Shown piece by piece: positions 16,243-24,946 of a DNA stretch of 64,000 nt; position 1 is the first letter of the stretch, and each line of letters begins with the position of its first letter. Made by a program: the position numbers and the translations under genes. Source of the DNA: JAFCUW01 sp049898325 (lineage in GTDB: Bacteria > Pseudomonadota > Gammaproteobacteria > Burkholderiales > Burkholderiaceae_D); assembly GCF_049898325.1 (NCBI RefSeq), contig NZ_JAFCXL010000009.1, positions 62,001-126,000 of the forward strand, written 5' to 3'. The notes under the pieces are model-generated. The model searched no databases. It saw only the letters and a list, made by a program, of their open reading frames with translations, and had not been told where the DNA came from.

Positions 16243-17619
16243 ATGCAATCTCGGCGCCCCTTGCCCCCTCCCCTGGCCAGCCTCTTCGGAGCGCTGCACC
16301 GCCTGTTCGACGCCACCGCGACCTGGATCAGCCAATTGTCATGGTGGAAGTTCTTCCTGTTCGCCGCGCTCGCTCTGATCGCCGGCAAAATCTTGCAGGA
16401 CGAACTGTTTTCCAGCAGCGGCGAAGAAATCGTCGTGCGCTCCGACAAGAAATCGAGGAAAGAGCCGGAAGCGAATATCGTCATCGACGACAGCGGCATC
16501 CGCTTCAATCCTCGCAGCAAGGCCAAGCGGGGCGCGGCGGTCGTGCCGGAAGCGCCCGAGGCCCCTGCCGCAGCGGAAGCGCCCGAGGCGCCCGAGGCGC
16601 CTGCAGCGCCAGAAACTCCAGAAACACCAGAAACACCAGAAACGCCGGCAGTGCCGGCAACGCCGCAGTCGGCCAGGCAGGTGGCGCGGGCGGCCCGCGC
16701 CGCTGCCAAGGCCGCCACCGAAGCGGCCACGGCCGCCAAGTCGCTCGCCAGCGACGAAGTACATATTGCCCTGCCGCCCCAGATCGGCGAGGAATTGTCG
16801 AAGGCCATCGAGGAGGCCGTTGACGATGCCGCCGAGGCCAAGGTGTCGCGCTACCACAAGCAAGCCTCGACCTGGTTCAAGAGCTTCGTCACCCTGCTGG
16901 TGCTGGCCCTGTTTGCCATGAAGGCGCTGGTGGGCGACAAGAAGCGCGCCGAAGCGCTGACGCAGACGGCCAATGCGGCGGCCGAGCGCGAGTCGATGCA
17001 GCGCCAATTGTCGGAAGCGAAGATGCAGATGATGCAGGCGCAGGTGGAGCCGCATTTCCTGTTCAACACCCTTGCCTCCGTCGAATACCTGATCCAGACC
17101 GACCCGCCGCGCGCCTCGGCCATGCAGCGCAGCCTGATCCAGTACCTGCGCGCGGTGCTGCCGCAGATGCGCGACAACGCCGTGGTGACCAACCTGGGGC
17201 GCGAAGTCGACATGGTCACGTCCTACCTGAACCTGCTGAAAATGCGCATGGAAGAACGACTGACGGTGGACCTGCAGATTCCCGACGCACTGCGCAGCGC
17301 CGAATTTCCGCCCATGATGCTGCAATCGATGGTCGAGAACGCCATCAAGCACGGCCTCGAATGCAAGAGCGAAGGGGGACGCCTGTCCGTGGTGGCGGAA
17401 GTCAAGGGGGACAAGTTGCGCGTGATCGTCACCGATGACGGCGTCGGCTTCGGCGTGGTGCCCAGCGATGGCACGGGGCTGGGCCTGCCCACCATCCGCG
17501 AGCGCCTGAAACTGCTGCACGGCGCACAGGGCCAGTTGCACATCGCCGCCAACAGCCCCAGCGGCGTGATCGCCACCGTCGAAGTGCCCTACCACGTATC
17601 GCGCCAGGGCATTGCTTAA
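16243..17619 (+). CDS. LytS/YehU-type sensor histidine kinase with Pro/Glu repeat
   Basis: The product has 458 residues. TM1 lies at about residues 33-50 and TM2 at 212-229, giving a periplasmic region of about 160 residues. That region holds a low-complexity stretch of Ala-Pro-Glu and Pro-Glu-Thr repeats (residues 102-146) and an Ala-rich helix instead of a recognised sensor domain. The cytoplasmic part is His_kinase (PF06580 type) with the phospho-accepting His271 in EPHFLFNTL, followed by an HATPase domain with NAIKHG and DDGVGFG. It sits 63 bp upstream of a LytTR response regulator, its likely partner. The stimulus is unknown. Confidence 0.88.
   Translation: MQSRRPLPPPLASLFGALHRLFDATATWISQLSWWKFFLFAALALIAGKILQDELFSSSGEEIVVRSDKKSRKEPEANIVIDDSGIRFNPRSKAKRGAAVVPEAPEAPAAAEAPEAPEAPAAPETPETPETPETPAVPATPQSARQVARAARAAAKAATEAATAAKSLASDEVHIALPPQIGEELSKAIEEAVDDAAEAKVSRYHKQASTWFKSFVTLLVLALFAMKALVGDKKRAEALTQTANAAAERESMQRQLSEAKMQMMQAQVEPHFLFNTLASVEYLIQTDPPRASAMQRSLIQYLRAVLPQMRDNAVVTNLGREVDMVTSYLNLLKMRMEERLTVDLQIPDALRSAEFPPMMLQSMVENAIKHGLECKSEGGRLSVVAEVKGDKLRVIVTDDGVGFGVVPSDGTGLGLPTIRERLKLLHGAQGQLHIAANSPSGVIATVEVPYHVSRQGIA
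16580..16644 (+). repeat. In-frame 9-bp tandem repeats in the kinase gene
   Basis: Two runs of 9-bp units encode the repeat. GCGCCCGAG occurs twice from 16580, giving Ala-Pro-Glu. CCAGAAACN occurs four times at 16609-16644, giving Pro-Glu-Thr. Nine-base units preserve the frame, so copy number could change without breaking the gene. Confidence 0.8.
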
Positions 17620-17682
17620 ACCGCCGTTGTGTTGAATAATCGGCATAGCTTCTGATCCGATAACGACTTCGACAAGACCACC

Positions 17683-18444
17683 ATGCCTACTGCAATTATT
17701 GCTGATGATGAACGATTAATGCGCGACCAGTTGCGCATGCGACTGGGAGAGGTCTGGCCCGAGCTCGACATCATCGGCGAAGCCAAGAACGGCGAAGAGG
17801 CCGTCGAGCTGGTGCGCCAGCTCAAACCGGACCTGACCTTTCTCGACATCCGCATGCCCGGCACCAACGGCATGGAAGCGGCGCGCCAGATCGGCAACCA
17901 GAGCAGCATCGTGTTCGTCACCGCCTACGACCAGTACGCCGTCGAGGCGTTCGAGCGGGGCGCCGTCGATTACGTCCTCAAGCCGCCCGAGCAGGAGCGC
18001 CTGCAGGTCACCGTCGAGCGCCTGAAAGAGCGGCTGGGTCAGCCGAAGGCGCTGGTCAACGACAGCGTCACCCAGATGCTGTCGCAGCTGGCGGAAAAAA
18101 TGGCGGCGCCGAAACCGGCCTACCTGCAATGGATACAGGCGAGCATCGGCCAGGATCTGCGCATGATTCCCGTCGAAGACATCCTGTTTTTCCGCTCCGA
18201 CGAAAAATACACCTGCGTGCAGACCGACAAGTTCGAAGCGCTCATCCGCAAGCCCGTGCGCGACCTGGCCGAAGAACTCGACCCCGCCCTGTTCTGGCAG
18301 ATCCACCGCGCCACCCTGGTCAACGTCAACGCCATCGAAGGGGTCACGCGCGATTTGCGGGGTCGCCACCTGGTGATGATCAAGGGGAAATCGGACAAGC
18401 TCGAGGTCAGCCGCAGCTTTTTGCACCTGTTCAAGCAAATGTAA
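17683..18444 (+). CDS. LytTR-family response regulator
   Basis: The product has 253 residues. The N-terminal receiver has acidic ADDE at 7-10 and acceptor Asp55 in FLDIRMPG. The C-terminal LytTR DNA-binding domain (about 145-250) contains the typical ILFFRSDEKYT and FWQIHRATLVNVNAI blocks. It follows the LytS-type kinase on the same strand, and the two should form one two-component system of the AlgR/LytR class. The targets cannot be read from this window. Confidence 0.93.
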   Translation: MPTAIIADDERLMRDQLRMRLGEVWPELDIIGEAKNGEEAVELVRQLKPDLTFLDIRMPGTNGMEAARQIGNQSSIVFVTAYDQYAVEAFERGAVDYVLKPPEQERLQVTVERLKERLGQPKALVNDSVTQMLSQLAEKMAAPKPAYLQWIQASIGQDLRMIPVEDILFFRSDEKYTCVQTDKFEALIRKPVRDLAEELDPALFWQIHRATLVNVNAIEGVTRDLRGRHLVMIKGKSDKLEVSRSFLHLFKQM

Positions 18445-18532
18445 GCGGGACAGACAGTTCAATATCAAGTTCCCGGCACGCCCTGCGCCGGCACTGCGAA
18501 TTGTCAAACGCCCAATCTGCGGCGCGCCAAGA

Positions 18533-19705
18533 ATGGGGGTTTCTGTCCTCCATGGCGGCCGCACCATGTTACGCCTTCCCCCTCCTGCTTTGCTGCTCGG
18601 CGTCGGTCTCGGTGCCGCTGCCGGCTACGCCTTCGGGCGCCGCGCCCGTCGCATGGGGGCACCCGATTACGGCAACGACATCATTGCCCACGCGGCCGAA
18701 GCGATCATCTCCACCGACGACGCCAACACCATCCTGGTGGCCAATCCGGCGGCGGCGGCCATGTTCGCCAGCACCGTCGCGACCATGCGGGGCGCCCCGC
18801 TGGCGCGCTACCTGACCCCCCTGCCCGTCAACGCCGACGGGCCGCCGCCGTATTTCGGCGACACGGGCCGGGTCGGCCGGCGCGCCACCGATTACGCCAT
18901 GTCCGGCATCCGCGCCGACGGCACCGTCTTTCCCATCGAAGGCTCGGCCTCCACCGTGATGGAAGACGGCGCGGCCATTCACACCATCATCTTGCGCGAC
19001 GTCACCGACCGCCAGGAAGTCCACGAAAAGCTGACGCGCTCGCACACCCAGTTGCGCCAGCTCTCAAGCGCGCTGCAAACCATCCGCGAACAGGAGCGCG
19101 CCCACATCGCGCGCGAATTGCACGACGACCTGGGCCAATTGCTGGCCACCTTGCGCATGGACCTGGTGTTGCTGCGCAACGTCAACGGCGGCAAGGCGCC
19201 CGACCGCGTGCGCCTGATCGACGGCATGGAGCAAAACCTGCTCACCGCCATCACCTCGCTGCGCCGGATCGCCACCAACCTGCGCCCCCGCTCGCTCGAC
19301 GAGGGTGGCCTGTTCTTCGCCCTGCAGGGCTTGCGCGACGAGTTCGTCGAGCGCTACGGCATCGCCTGCGCCCTGTACGCCGACGAAGCCGAACTGCGCC
19401 TGGGCGACTCGGCCAGCACGGCGATCTTTCGCATCGTCCAGGAAGCACTGACCAACATCGCCCGCCACGCCCACGCCGCCAACGTCACCATTACCTTGTA
19501 CCGCATCGACGGCGAAGTGCTGCTGACGGTGCGCGACGACGGCAGCGGCATCCAGCCGGGCGACCTCGACAAGGCTGCCTCGCTGGGCCTGGTGGGCATG
19601 CGCGAACGGGTACTCGACATGCACGGCGACATCAGCATCAACAGCGACGAGCCCCATGGAACCCGCATCGATATCGTCGTGCCCCTGCTGGTGCGCACCG
19701 ATTGA
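18533..19705 (+). CDS. PAS-containing NarX-type sensor histidine kinase (orphan)
   Basis: The product has 390 residues (379 if it starts at 18566, which gives a more compact N-terminal membrane segment). One hydrophobic helix near the N-terminus is followed by a PAS domain (about 45-165), then a HisKA_3 dimerisation domain with His197 in ARELHDDLGQLLATLR, and an HATPase with DDGSGI and GLVGMRERV. This domain order usually works with a LuxR/NarL-type response regulator, but none is adjacent; the upstream regulator is LytTR type. No strong ribosome site marks either start. Signal unknown. Confidence 0.85.
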   Translation: MGVSVLHGGRTMLRLPPPALLLGVGLGAAAGYAFGRRARRMGAPDYGNDIIAHAAEAIISTDDANTILVANPAAAAMFASTVATMRGAPLARYLTPLPVNADGPPPYFGDTGRVGRRATDYAMSGIRADGTVFPIEGSASTVMEDGAAIHTIILRDVTDRQEVHEKLTRSHTQLRQLSSALQTIREQERAHIARELHDDLGQLLATLRMDLVLLRNVNGGKAPDRVRLIDGMEQNLLTAITSLRRIATNLRPRSLDEGGLFFALQGLRDEFVERYGIACALYADEAELRLGDSASTAIFRIVQEALTNIARHAHAANVTITLYRIDGEVLLTVRDDGSGIQPGDLDKAASLGLVGMRERVLDMHGDISINSDEPHGTRIDIVVPLLVRTD

Positions 19706-19785
19706 ACTGTATGTTTGTTGCAACAGAAATTCTTTCGTGTCATCAACCGGACATACTGTCTGGCTACTATCTCGGTCGATCAGGG

Positions 19786-19802
19786 GGGTTCATGGTGAAC
19801 CC
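19786..19802 (+). promoter_or_regulatory. Inverted repeat in the porin leader
   Basis: GGGTTC (19786-19791) and GAACCC (19797-19802) form a perfect 6-bp inverted repeat with a 5-base centre, about 27 bp before the porin ATG. It may be an mRNA stem-loop or an operator. Function unknown. Confidence 0.4.
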
Positions 19803-19828
19803 ACCGGCACGTCAACCTGGAGATCCAC

Positions 19829-20866
19829 ATGCAATTCAAACGCCTGGCAATCGCTGTCCTCGCGGCTGCCCCGCTGCTCGCCGCCGCCCAATCGAACGTC
19901 ACCATCTACGGCGTGTTAGATGCCGCCCTGTCGAAGGAAGACACGGGCGCGCCGAACGGCAAGAAGACGCTGCAACTCAATTCGGGCAGCCAGTCAAGCA
20001 GCCGTTTCGGTTTCCGCGGTTCGGAAGATCTCGGTGGTGGTTTGAAAGCGATCTATAACCTCGAAGCCGGCTACGCGCTCGACACCGGCGTGGGCGACAG
20101 CGCCCTGTTCGGCCGTCGCTCCGTGGTGGGCCTGGAAAGCGCCTACGGCACCGTCACCCTGGGTCGTGAGTACTCGCCCATCGCCGCCGTCGCCGCTGCC
20201 AGCGATCCGTTCGGCCAGGGCTTCTACGGTTCGAATCTGTCGGCCTTCGGCTCGACCGGTCGCCTGACCCGTCGCCTGTCGAACTCGGTCAACTACAAGA
20301 GCCCTGCCTACAGCGGTTTCTCCGTGCTGGCCGCCTACAGCGCCGGTGAGCAAGTCTCGCCGACCGTGCCCGTCACCGCCGACAGCCTGAACCTGCGCGG
20401 CATCGCCGGACAGTACGCCAATGGCGGCCTGTACCTGGGTCTGGGTTACCATGAATACAGTCGCCTGGCCATCGGCAACGACAAGGAAATGGCCTTCGGC
20501 GCCGCCTACAAATTCGGCGACTTCGAAGTCAAGGGTGGCTACCTGGTGGCCGACCCGACGGGCGCGAACAACAAGTTCCAGCAGTACAACCTGGGCGGCA
20601 GCTACACCATGGCGGCCAACAAGTTCTTCGTGACCTACCAGCAGAACAAGGTCGAAGCGGGCGGCGCCAAGGGCAACGCAGTGGCAGTGGCGTACACCTA
20701 CAACCTGTCGAAGCGCACCAATCTGTACGCCTCGTACGCCAAGATGGACAACAACAACACCGCCTTGTTCGCCCTGAACTCGTCGAGCACGAACGTCACG
20801 CCTCCAGGCACGGCGCCAGGCAGCGACCCGTCGGCGTTCACCGTGGGCCTGCGTCACGCGTTCTAA
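19829..20866 (+). CDS. Outer-membrane porin (Gram-negative porin family)
   Basis: The product has 345 residues. A signal peptide (residues 1-20, ending LAAA) precedes QSNVTIYGVLDAAL, the start signature of Bordetella/Burkholderia-type trimeric porins. The body shows SSRFGFRGSEDLGGGLKA and alternating beta strands, and the chain ends in a C-terminal Phe (GLRHAF) as needed for Bam insertion. It should form a 16-strand channel for small solutes. The start has a GGAGA ribosome site. The gene is single, between an orphan kinase and a convergent methyltransferase gene. Confidence 0.95.
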   Translation: MQFKRLAIAVLAAAPLLAAAQSNVTIYGVLDAALSKEDTGAPNGKKTLQLNSGSQSSSRFGFRGSEDLGGGLKAIYNLEAGYALDTGVGDSALFGRRSVVGLESAYGTVTLGREYSPIAAVAAASDPFGQGFYGSNLSAFGSTGRLTRRLSNSVNYKSPAYSGFSVLAAYSAGEQVSPTVPVTADSLNLRGIAGQYANGGLYLGLGYHEYSRLAIGNDKEMAFGAAYKFGDFEVKGGYLVADPTGANNKFQQYNLGGSYTMAANKFFVTYQQNKVEAGGAKGNAVAVAYTYNLSKRTNLYASYAKMDNNNTALFALNSSSTNVTPPGTAPGSDPSAFTVGLRHAF

Positions 20867-20870
20867 GAAA

Positions 20871-20892
20871 ATGGGCAGCGCTCGCTGCCCAT
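20871..20892. terminator. Bidirectional terminator-like hairpin between porin and methyltransferase
   Basis: ATGGGCAG (20871-20878) pairs with CTGCCCAT (20885-20892). On the minus strand it is followed by TTTTC. On the plus strand the T-run is poor. It serves the two convergent genes. Confidence 0.6.
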
Positions 20893-20894
20893 GA

Positions 20895-21545
20895 TTACTT
20901 CAGGCGGCAGCTAAGCAGCCAGAAGTATTCCAGGCGCGTGATGCGGATCTCACGCGTCGCGTTCGCCAGCCGCTTCCGCAAGGAACTGTCCGACGGATAG
21001 GTCTTGGGAATCTCATAGCGCCCGCCATCGGGCGCTGTTTCAATTTTAAACGTATTGCCTTCCAAATCGGTGCGCGCCACCGTCGGGCTGATGCCCTCCA
21101 CATACACGTCGTCGAGCAGCACCAGCAGGGTGTCCTTGCCGAACCGGGCACGCAGTTGCGCCAAAAATTTCTCTTGTTGATTACGCTTGACGTGCGACCA
21201 CCAGAAGCCGATGAATACGGCGGTAAATTCGCCCAGGTCGTCGGGCAGGTCGAAGGCATCGCCCTGGCGCCAGCTGACCTTGTCGGCAGGCAAACCACGC
21301 GCCTGCGCCAGCGCCAGCATTTCGCTGTTGATGTCGAGCGCGACCACCGAGGCGGCCGAGGTGGCCAGCACCTCGGTCCAGAAGCCCGTGCCGCAGGCCA
21401 GTTCGAGGACGATGTGGCCGTCGAGCACCTCGGCGACCTTGTCGATCATCGCGTCGAGGTCGTCCTCGCGTTCAGGCATGGCATAGATGGCGTCGTGCTC
21501 GGTGGCACTCTTGGCGTAATACAGGGCGGATTGTTCAGTGATCAT
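20895..21545 (-). CDS. Class I SAM-dependent methyltransferase
   Basis: The product has 216 residues. The SAM-binding motif I, LELACGTGFWTE, lies near residue 47, followed by ALDINSEML (motif post-I) and a GDAFDLP motif II. The rest fits a small-molecule methyltransferase, but no substrate is clear. It begins 12 bp after the CysB-type regulator gene on the same strand and is probably cotranscribed with it, so a sulfur-related role is possible but not shown. Confidence 0.85.
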   Translation of the reverse strand: MITEQSALYYAKSATEHDAIYAMPEREDDLDAMIDKVAEVLDGHIVLELACGTGFWTEVLATSAASVVALDINSEMLALAQARGLPADKVSWRQGDAFDLPDDLGEFTAVFIGFWWSHVKRNQQEKFLAQLRARFGKDTLLVLLDDVYVEGISPTVARTDLEGNTFKIETAPDGGRYEIPKTYPSDSSLRKRLANATREIRITRLEYFWLLSCRLK

Positions 21546-21557
21546 ATTAAAGAGAGC

Positions 21558-22499
21558 TTACAGCTCGTAGGTTTCCTTGGCGCCGTTCATGGCCGACTCG
21601 ACCATCTTGCGGTTCAGTGTGGGCGCCAGCAATTCGATGAAAGTATAAATGTAGCTGCGCAAATAAGCGCCCTGCTTGACCGCCACGCGCGACACATTGG
21701 TGCCGAACAGGTGGCCAACAGGAATGGCGCGCAGGTTTTTGTCCCGTTCGGGATCGAAGGCCATGCCGGCGATGATGCCCAGTCCCATGCCCAGTTCCAC
21801 ATAGGTCTTGATGACATCGGCGTCGATCGCTTCGAGCAGCACGTCCGGTTTCAAACCGCGCAGGCTGAAGGCGTGGTCGATCTTGTTGCGTCCGGCGAAG
21901 GCCGAATCATAGGTGATCAGGGGGTAACTGGCAATTTCTTCCAGCGACACCGTCTTCGAGCCCAGCAGGGGATGGTCGGGCGGCACCACCACCACGTGCT
22001 CCCACTGGTAGCACGGCAGGGTGATCAGGCCGTCGATGTTGGCGATCGACTCGGTGGCGATGGCCAGGTCGGCCTGGTCGCTCTTGACCATGTCGGCAAT
22101 CTGGCGGGGATTTCCCTGCAGCAGGGACAGGCGCACCTTCGGGTACTTTTGCATGAAGGCCTGCACCACCCTGGGCAGGATGTAGCGGGCCTGGGTGTGC
22201 GTAGTGGCAATGGTAAAACTGCCGCTGTCCTGGGCCGCGTATTCCTTGCCGATGCGCTTGAGGCTGTCGATTTCCTGCATGATCAGCTCGACCGACTCCA
22301 GCACCAGCCGGCCCGGCTCGGTCAGGCCCCGCACGCGCTTGCCGTGGCGGGTAAAAATGTCCACGCCCAGCTCTTCTTCCAGCTCGATGATGGCTTTCGA
22401 CACCCCCGGTTGCGAGGTGAACAGCGACTTGGCCGCATCGGTCAGGTTGAAATTCTGGCGCACGGCCTCGCGGACAAAACGCAGTTGATGAAGATTCAT
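21558..22499 (-). CDS. cysB: CysB-type LysR-family transcription regulator
   Basis: The product has 313 residues. The N-terminal winged helix-turn-helix contains the CysB-like phrase LTDAAKSLFTSQPGVSKAI. The C-terminal effector domain contains TTHTQARYILPRVV, characteristic of CysB/Cbl, where the Thr residues contact the sulfate or acetylserine site. It is divergent from cysI across a 204-bp AT-rich region, the usual position for a LysR regulator of the adjacent operon. It probably activates cysI-to-cobA under sulfur limitation. Whether it is CysB or a Cbl/Ssu paralogue cannot be told without alignment. Confidence 0.88.
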   Translation of the reverse strand: MNLHQLRFVREAVRQNFNLTDAAKSLFTSQPGVSKAIIELEEELGVDIFTRHGKRVRGLTEPGRLVLESVELIMQEIDSLKRIGKEYAAQDSGSFTIATTHTQARYILPRVVQAFMQKYPKVRLSLLQGNPRQIADMVKSDQADLAIATESIANIDGLITLPCYQWEHVVVVPPDHPLLGSKTVSLEEIASYPLITYDSAFAGRNKIDHAFSLRGLKPDVLLEAIDADVIKTYVELGMGLGIIAGMAFDPERDKNLRAIPVGHLFGTNVSRVAVKQGAYLRSYIYTFIELLAPTLNRKMVESAMNGAKETYEL

Positions 22500-22703
22500 G
22501 ATTATTTTTTTAGAATGATTTCACCCGGTTTGGATGAGCGGACCGGACCAAGTGCATTTTATAAGAATGCTTATGCCGGATACGAATATAAGCAAATAAA
22601 TTCTCAGTCCTTTGGAATAAGCTGGATTTTATTTATCATCTTGCTTAGTTTGGGGCGCCCAGTACCCGGGCATCTCGCAGTGGTTCCTCTTTCAGGATGA
22701 TTT
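22500..22703. promoter_or_regulatory. cysB/cysI divergent control region
   Basis: This AT-rich 204-bp region separates the divergent cysB and cysI genes. It contains a perfect inverted repeat, ATAAG-AATG-CTTAT (22561-22574), and two further ATAAGC elements to its right (near 22587 and 22618). These are candidates for CysB binding. No clean sigma-70 promoter was picked by eye. Confidence 0.45.
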
Positions 22704-24389
22704 ATGTACCGTTACGACCAGTTTGACCATCTTATCGTACGCGAGCGCATCGCCCAGTATCGCGACCAGGTGCGCCGCCGCCTCGGCGACGAACTGACCG
22801 AGGCCGAGTTCGTGCCGCTGCGCCTGCAAAACGGCCTGTACATGCAGCGCCACGCCTACATGCTGCGCGTCGCGGTGCCGTATGGCCTGCTGTCGTCGCA
22901 GCAGATGCGCATGTTCGCCACCATCGCGCGCGACTACGACCGCGGTTACGGCCACTTCACCACGCGCCAGAACATCCAGTTCAACTGGATCGAACTGGAG
23001 CAGACGCCCGACATCCTGACCCACCTGGCCTCGGTCGAAATGCACGCCATCCAGACCTCCGGCAACTGCATCCGCAACGTCACCTCCGACGAATTTGCCG
23101 GCGTGGCCAGCGACGAGATCATCGATCCCCGTCCGTTCGCGGAAATCATGCGCCAATGGTCGACCTTCCACCCCGAGTTCATCGCCCTGCCGCGCAAGTT
23201 CAAGGTGGCCATCAACGGCGCCGTCGAGGACCGCGCGGCGATCGCCGTGCACGACATCGGCCTGACGGTGGTGAAGAATGCGCAAGGCGAGATCGGCTTC
23301 AAGTTCATGGCCGGCGGCGGCATGGGCCGCACCCCCATCCTGGGCAGCGTGATCCGCGACTTCCTGCCGTGGCAGCACCTGCTGACGTACACGGAAGCGG
23401 TCATGCGCGTGTACAACCAGTACGGCCGCCGCGACAACAAGTATAAGGCGCGCATCAAGATCCTGCTCAAAGCGCTGGGCGTGGAAGAATTCACCCGCCA
23501 GGTGGAAGCCGAATGGCTCGACCTGAAAGACAGCGCCGAAACCCTCACCGAGGAAGAACTGGCGCGCGTGGCCGCCTACTTCGCGCCGCCCGCCTACAAG
23601 GCGCTGGCCGCGATCGATCCGCTGGTGGCGCATCCGGAAAAAGCGTTCGCCAACTGGTTGTCGCGCAATGTGCACCCGCACAAGCGACCGGGCTACGCCG
23701 CCGTCATCCTGTCGCTGAAAAAAACCGGCGTGCCGCCGGGCGACGCCACCGCCGCGCAGATGGACTTCGTGGCCGACATGGCCGACCAGTTCAGCTTCGG
23801 CGAACTGCGCGTCACGCACGAACAGAACCTGGTGCTGGCCGACGTCGAACAGGCGCGCCTGTACGAACTGTGGACGCTGGTGAAGGCCAAGGGCCTGGCC
23901 ACGCCGAATATCGGCCTGCTCACCGACATGATCTGCTGCCCGGGCGGCGACTTCTGCTCGCTGGCCAACGCCAAGTCGCTGCCGATCGCCGCCGCCATCG
24001 CCGAGCGCTTCGACAACCTCGACTTCCAGCACGATATCGGCGAGATCGAACTCAATATCTCCGGCTGCATCAACGCCTGCGGCCACCACCACGTGGGCTC
24101 GATCGGCGTGCTGGGGGTCGACAAGGATGGCAGCGAGTTCTACCAGGTGTCGATCGGCGGCGCCCAGGGCAACGCAGCGGCCATCGGCAAGATCATCGGG
24201 CCGTCGTTCTCGAGCCAGCAAATGCCCGAAGTGATCGGCCGCCTGCTGCAGGTGTATGTGCGCGAGCGCTTCGAAGGCGAACGCTTCGCCGAAACGGCGC
24301 AGCGCCTGGGCATCGCCCCCTTTAAAGAATTCGTCTACGCCACCCCGATTGACAAGGGCGGCCTCGTTGGAGAAGACCACTATGCTTGA
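22704..24389 (+). CDS. cysI: Sulfite reductase hemoprotein (nitrite/sulfite reductase family)
   Basis: The product has 561 residues. It has the two-fold repeated nitrite/sulfite reductase architecture, with GHFTTRQNIQFNW near residue 91 and the siroheme/[4Fe-4S] cysteines in CPGGDFC and, about 40 residues later, CINAC. It reduces sulfite to sulfide in six electrons. It is followed by an overlapping DUF934 gene and then cysH, cysD and cysN, so the sulfur role is favoured over nitrite reduction. No CysJ flavoprotein is present, so electrons must come from ferredoxin or another donor. Confidence 0.93.
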   Translation: MYRYDQFDHLIVRERIAQYRDQVRRRLGDELTEAEFVPLRLQNGLYMQRHAYMLRVAVPYGLLSSQQMRMFATIARDYDRGYGHFTTRQNIQFNWIELEQTPDILTHLASVEMHAIQTSGNCIRNVTSDEFAGVASDEIIDPRPFAEIMRQWSTFHPEFIALPRKFKVAINGAVEDRAAIAVHDIGLTVVKNAQGEIGFKFMAGGGMGRTPILGSVIRDFLPWQHLLTYTEAVMRVYNQYGRRDNKYKARIKILLKALGVEEFTRQVEAEWLDLKDSAETLTEEELARVAAYFAPPAYKALAAIDPLVAHPEKAFANWLSRNVHPHKRPGYAAVILSLKKTGVPPGDATAAQMDFVADMADQFSFGELRVTHEQNLVLADVEQARLYELWTLVKAKGLATPNIGLLTDMICCPGGDFCSLANAKSLPIAAAIAERFDNLDFQHDIGEIELNISGCINACGHHHVGSIGVLGVDKDGSEFYQVSIGGAQGNAAAIGKIIGPSFSSQQMPEVIGRLLQVYVRERFEGERFAETAQRLGIAPFKEFVYATPIDKGGLVGEDHYA

Positions 24390-24939
24390 GCATCACGAAC
24401 GTATCATCAAGGGCCGTAGCGTCGTCGCCGACGACTGGCAGGTGCTGCGCCTGGACGAAGGCCAGACGGCCGAGTCGGTACCGGTCCCTGAGGGCAAGCT
24501 CATCGTGCCGCTGGCCGTGTGGCTGGCGCAGGCGGCCACGCTGGCCGCGCGCGCCGAGCTTGGCGTGTGGTTCGGCGCCGACGAGCGCCCGGAAGTGCTC
24601 AAGGGCCAGCTCGAGCGCTTTGACGTCGTCGCCGTCGACTTCCCCAAGTTCACCGATGGCCGCGGCTATTCGATCGCCTTCAATCTGCGCAAGCGCCTGG
24701 CCTACACGGGCGAGCTGCGCGCCATCGGTGACGTCCTGCGCGACCAGCTGTTTTCGATGCATCGGGTGGGCTTCGACGCTTACGCCACGCGGCCCGATCG
24801 CAGCATCGACGATGCCGTCAAGGGCCTGACCGATTTTTCCGAAACCTACCAGGCCTCGGTCGATCAGCCGCTGCCCCTGTTCCGCCGCGCCGAGCGCACG
24901 GTGCAGGGCGACACGCCTGATGTCGGCTACGGCATCTGA
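24382..24939 (+). CDS. DUF934 protein of the sulfite-reduction operon
   Basis: The product has 185 residues. It belongs to the DUF934 family found next to cysI in beta- and gammaproteobacteria. Visible blocks are the central VDFPKFTDGRGYSIAFNLR stretch and RAIGDVLRDQLF. The start overlaps the cysI stop by 8 bp, indicating translational coupling. It is thought to support sulfite reduction, perhaps as an accessory or electron-transfer partner, but its biochemical role is not established. No cofactor motif is visible. Confidence 0.88.
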   Translation: MLEHHERIIKGRSVVADDWQVLRLDEGQTAESVPVPEGKLIVPLAVWLAQAATLAARAELGVWFGADERPEVLKGQLERFDVVAVDFPKFTDGRGYSIAFNLRKRLAYTGELRAIGDVLRDQLFSMHRVGFDAYATRPDRSIDDAVKGLTDFSETYQASVDQPLPLFRRAERTVQGDTPDVGYGI

Positions 24940-24946
24940 GGCCCGC

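Noticed and set aside
22692..24380. Open frame of about 560 codons on the minus strand
   Set aside because: Antisense to cysI; no motif and no plausible start signal.
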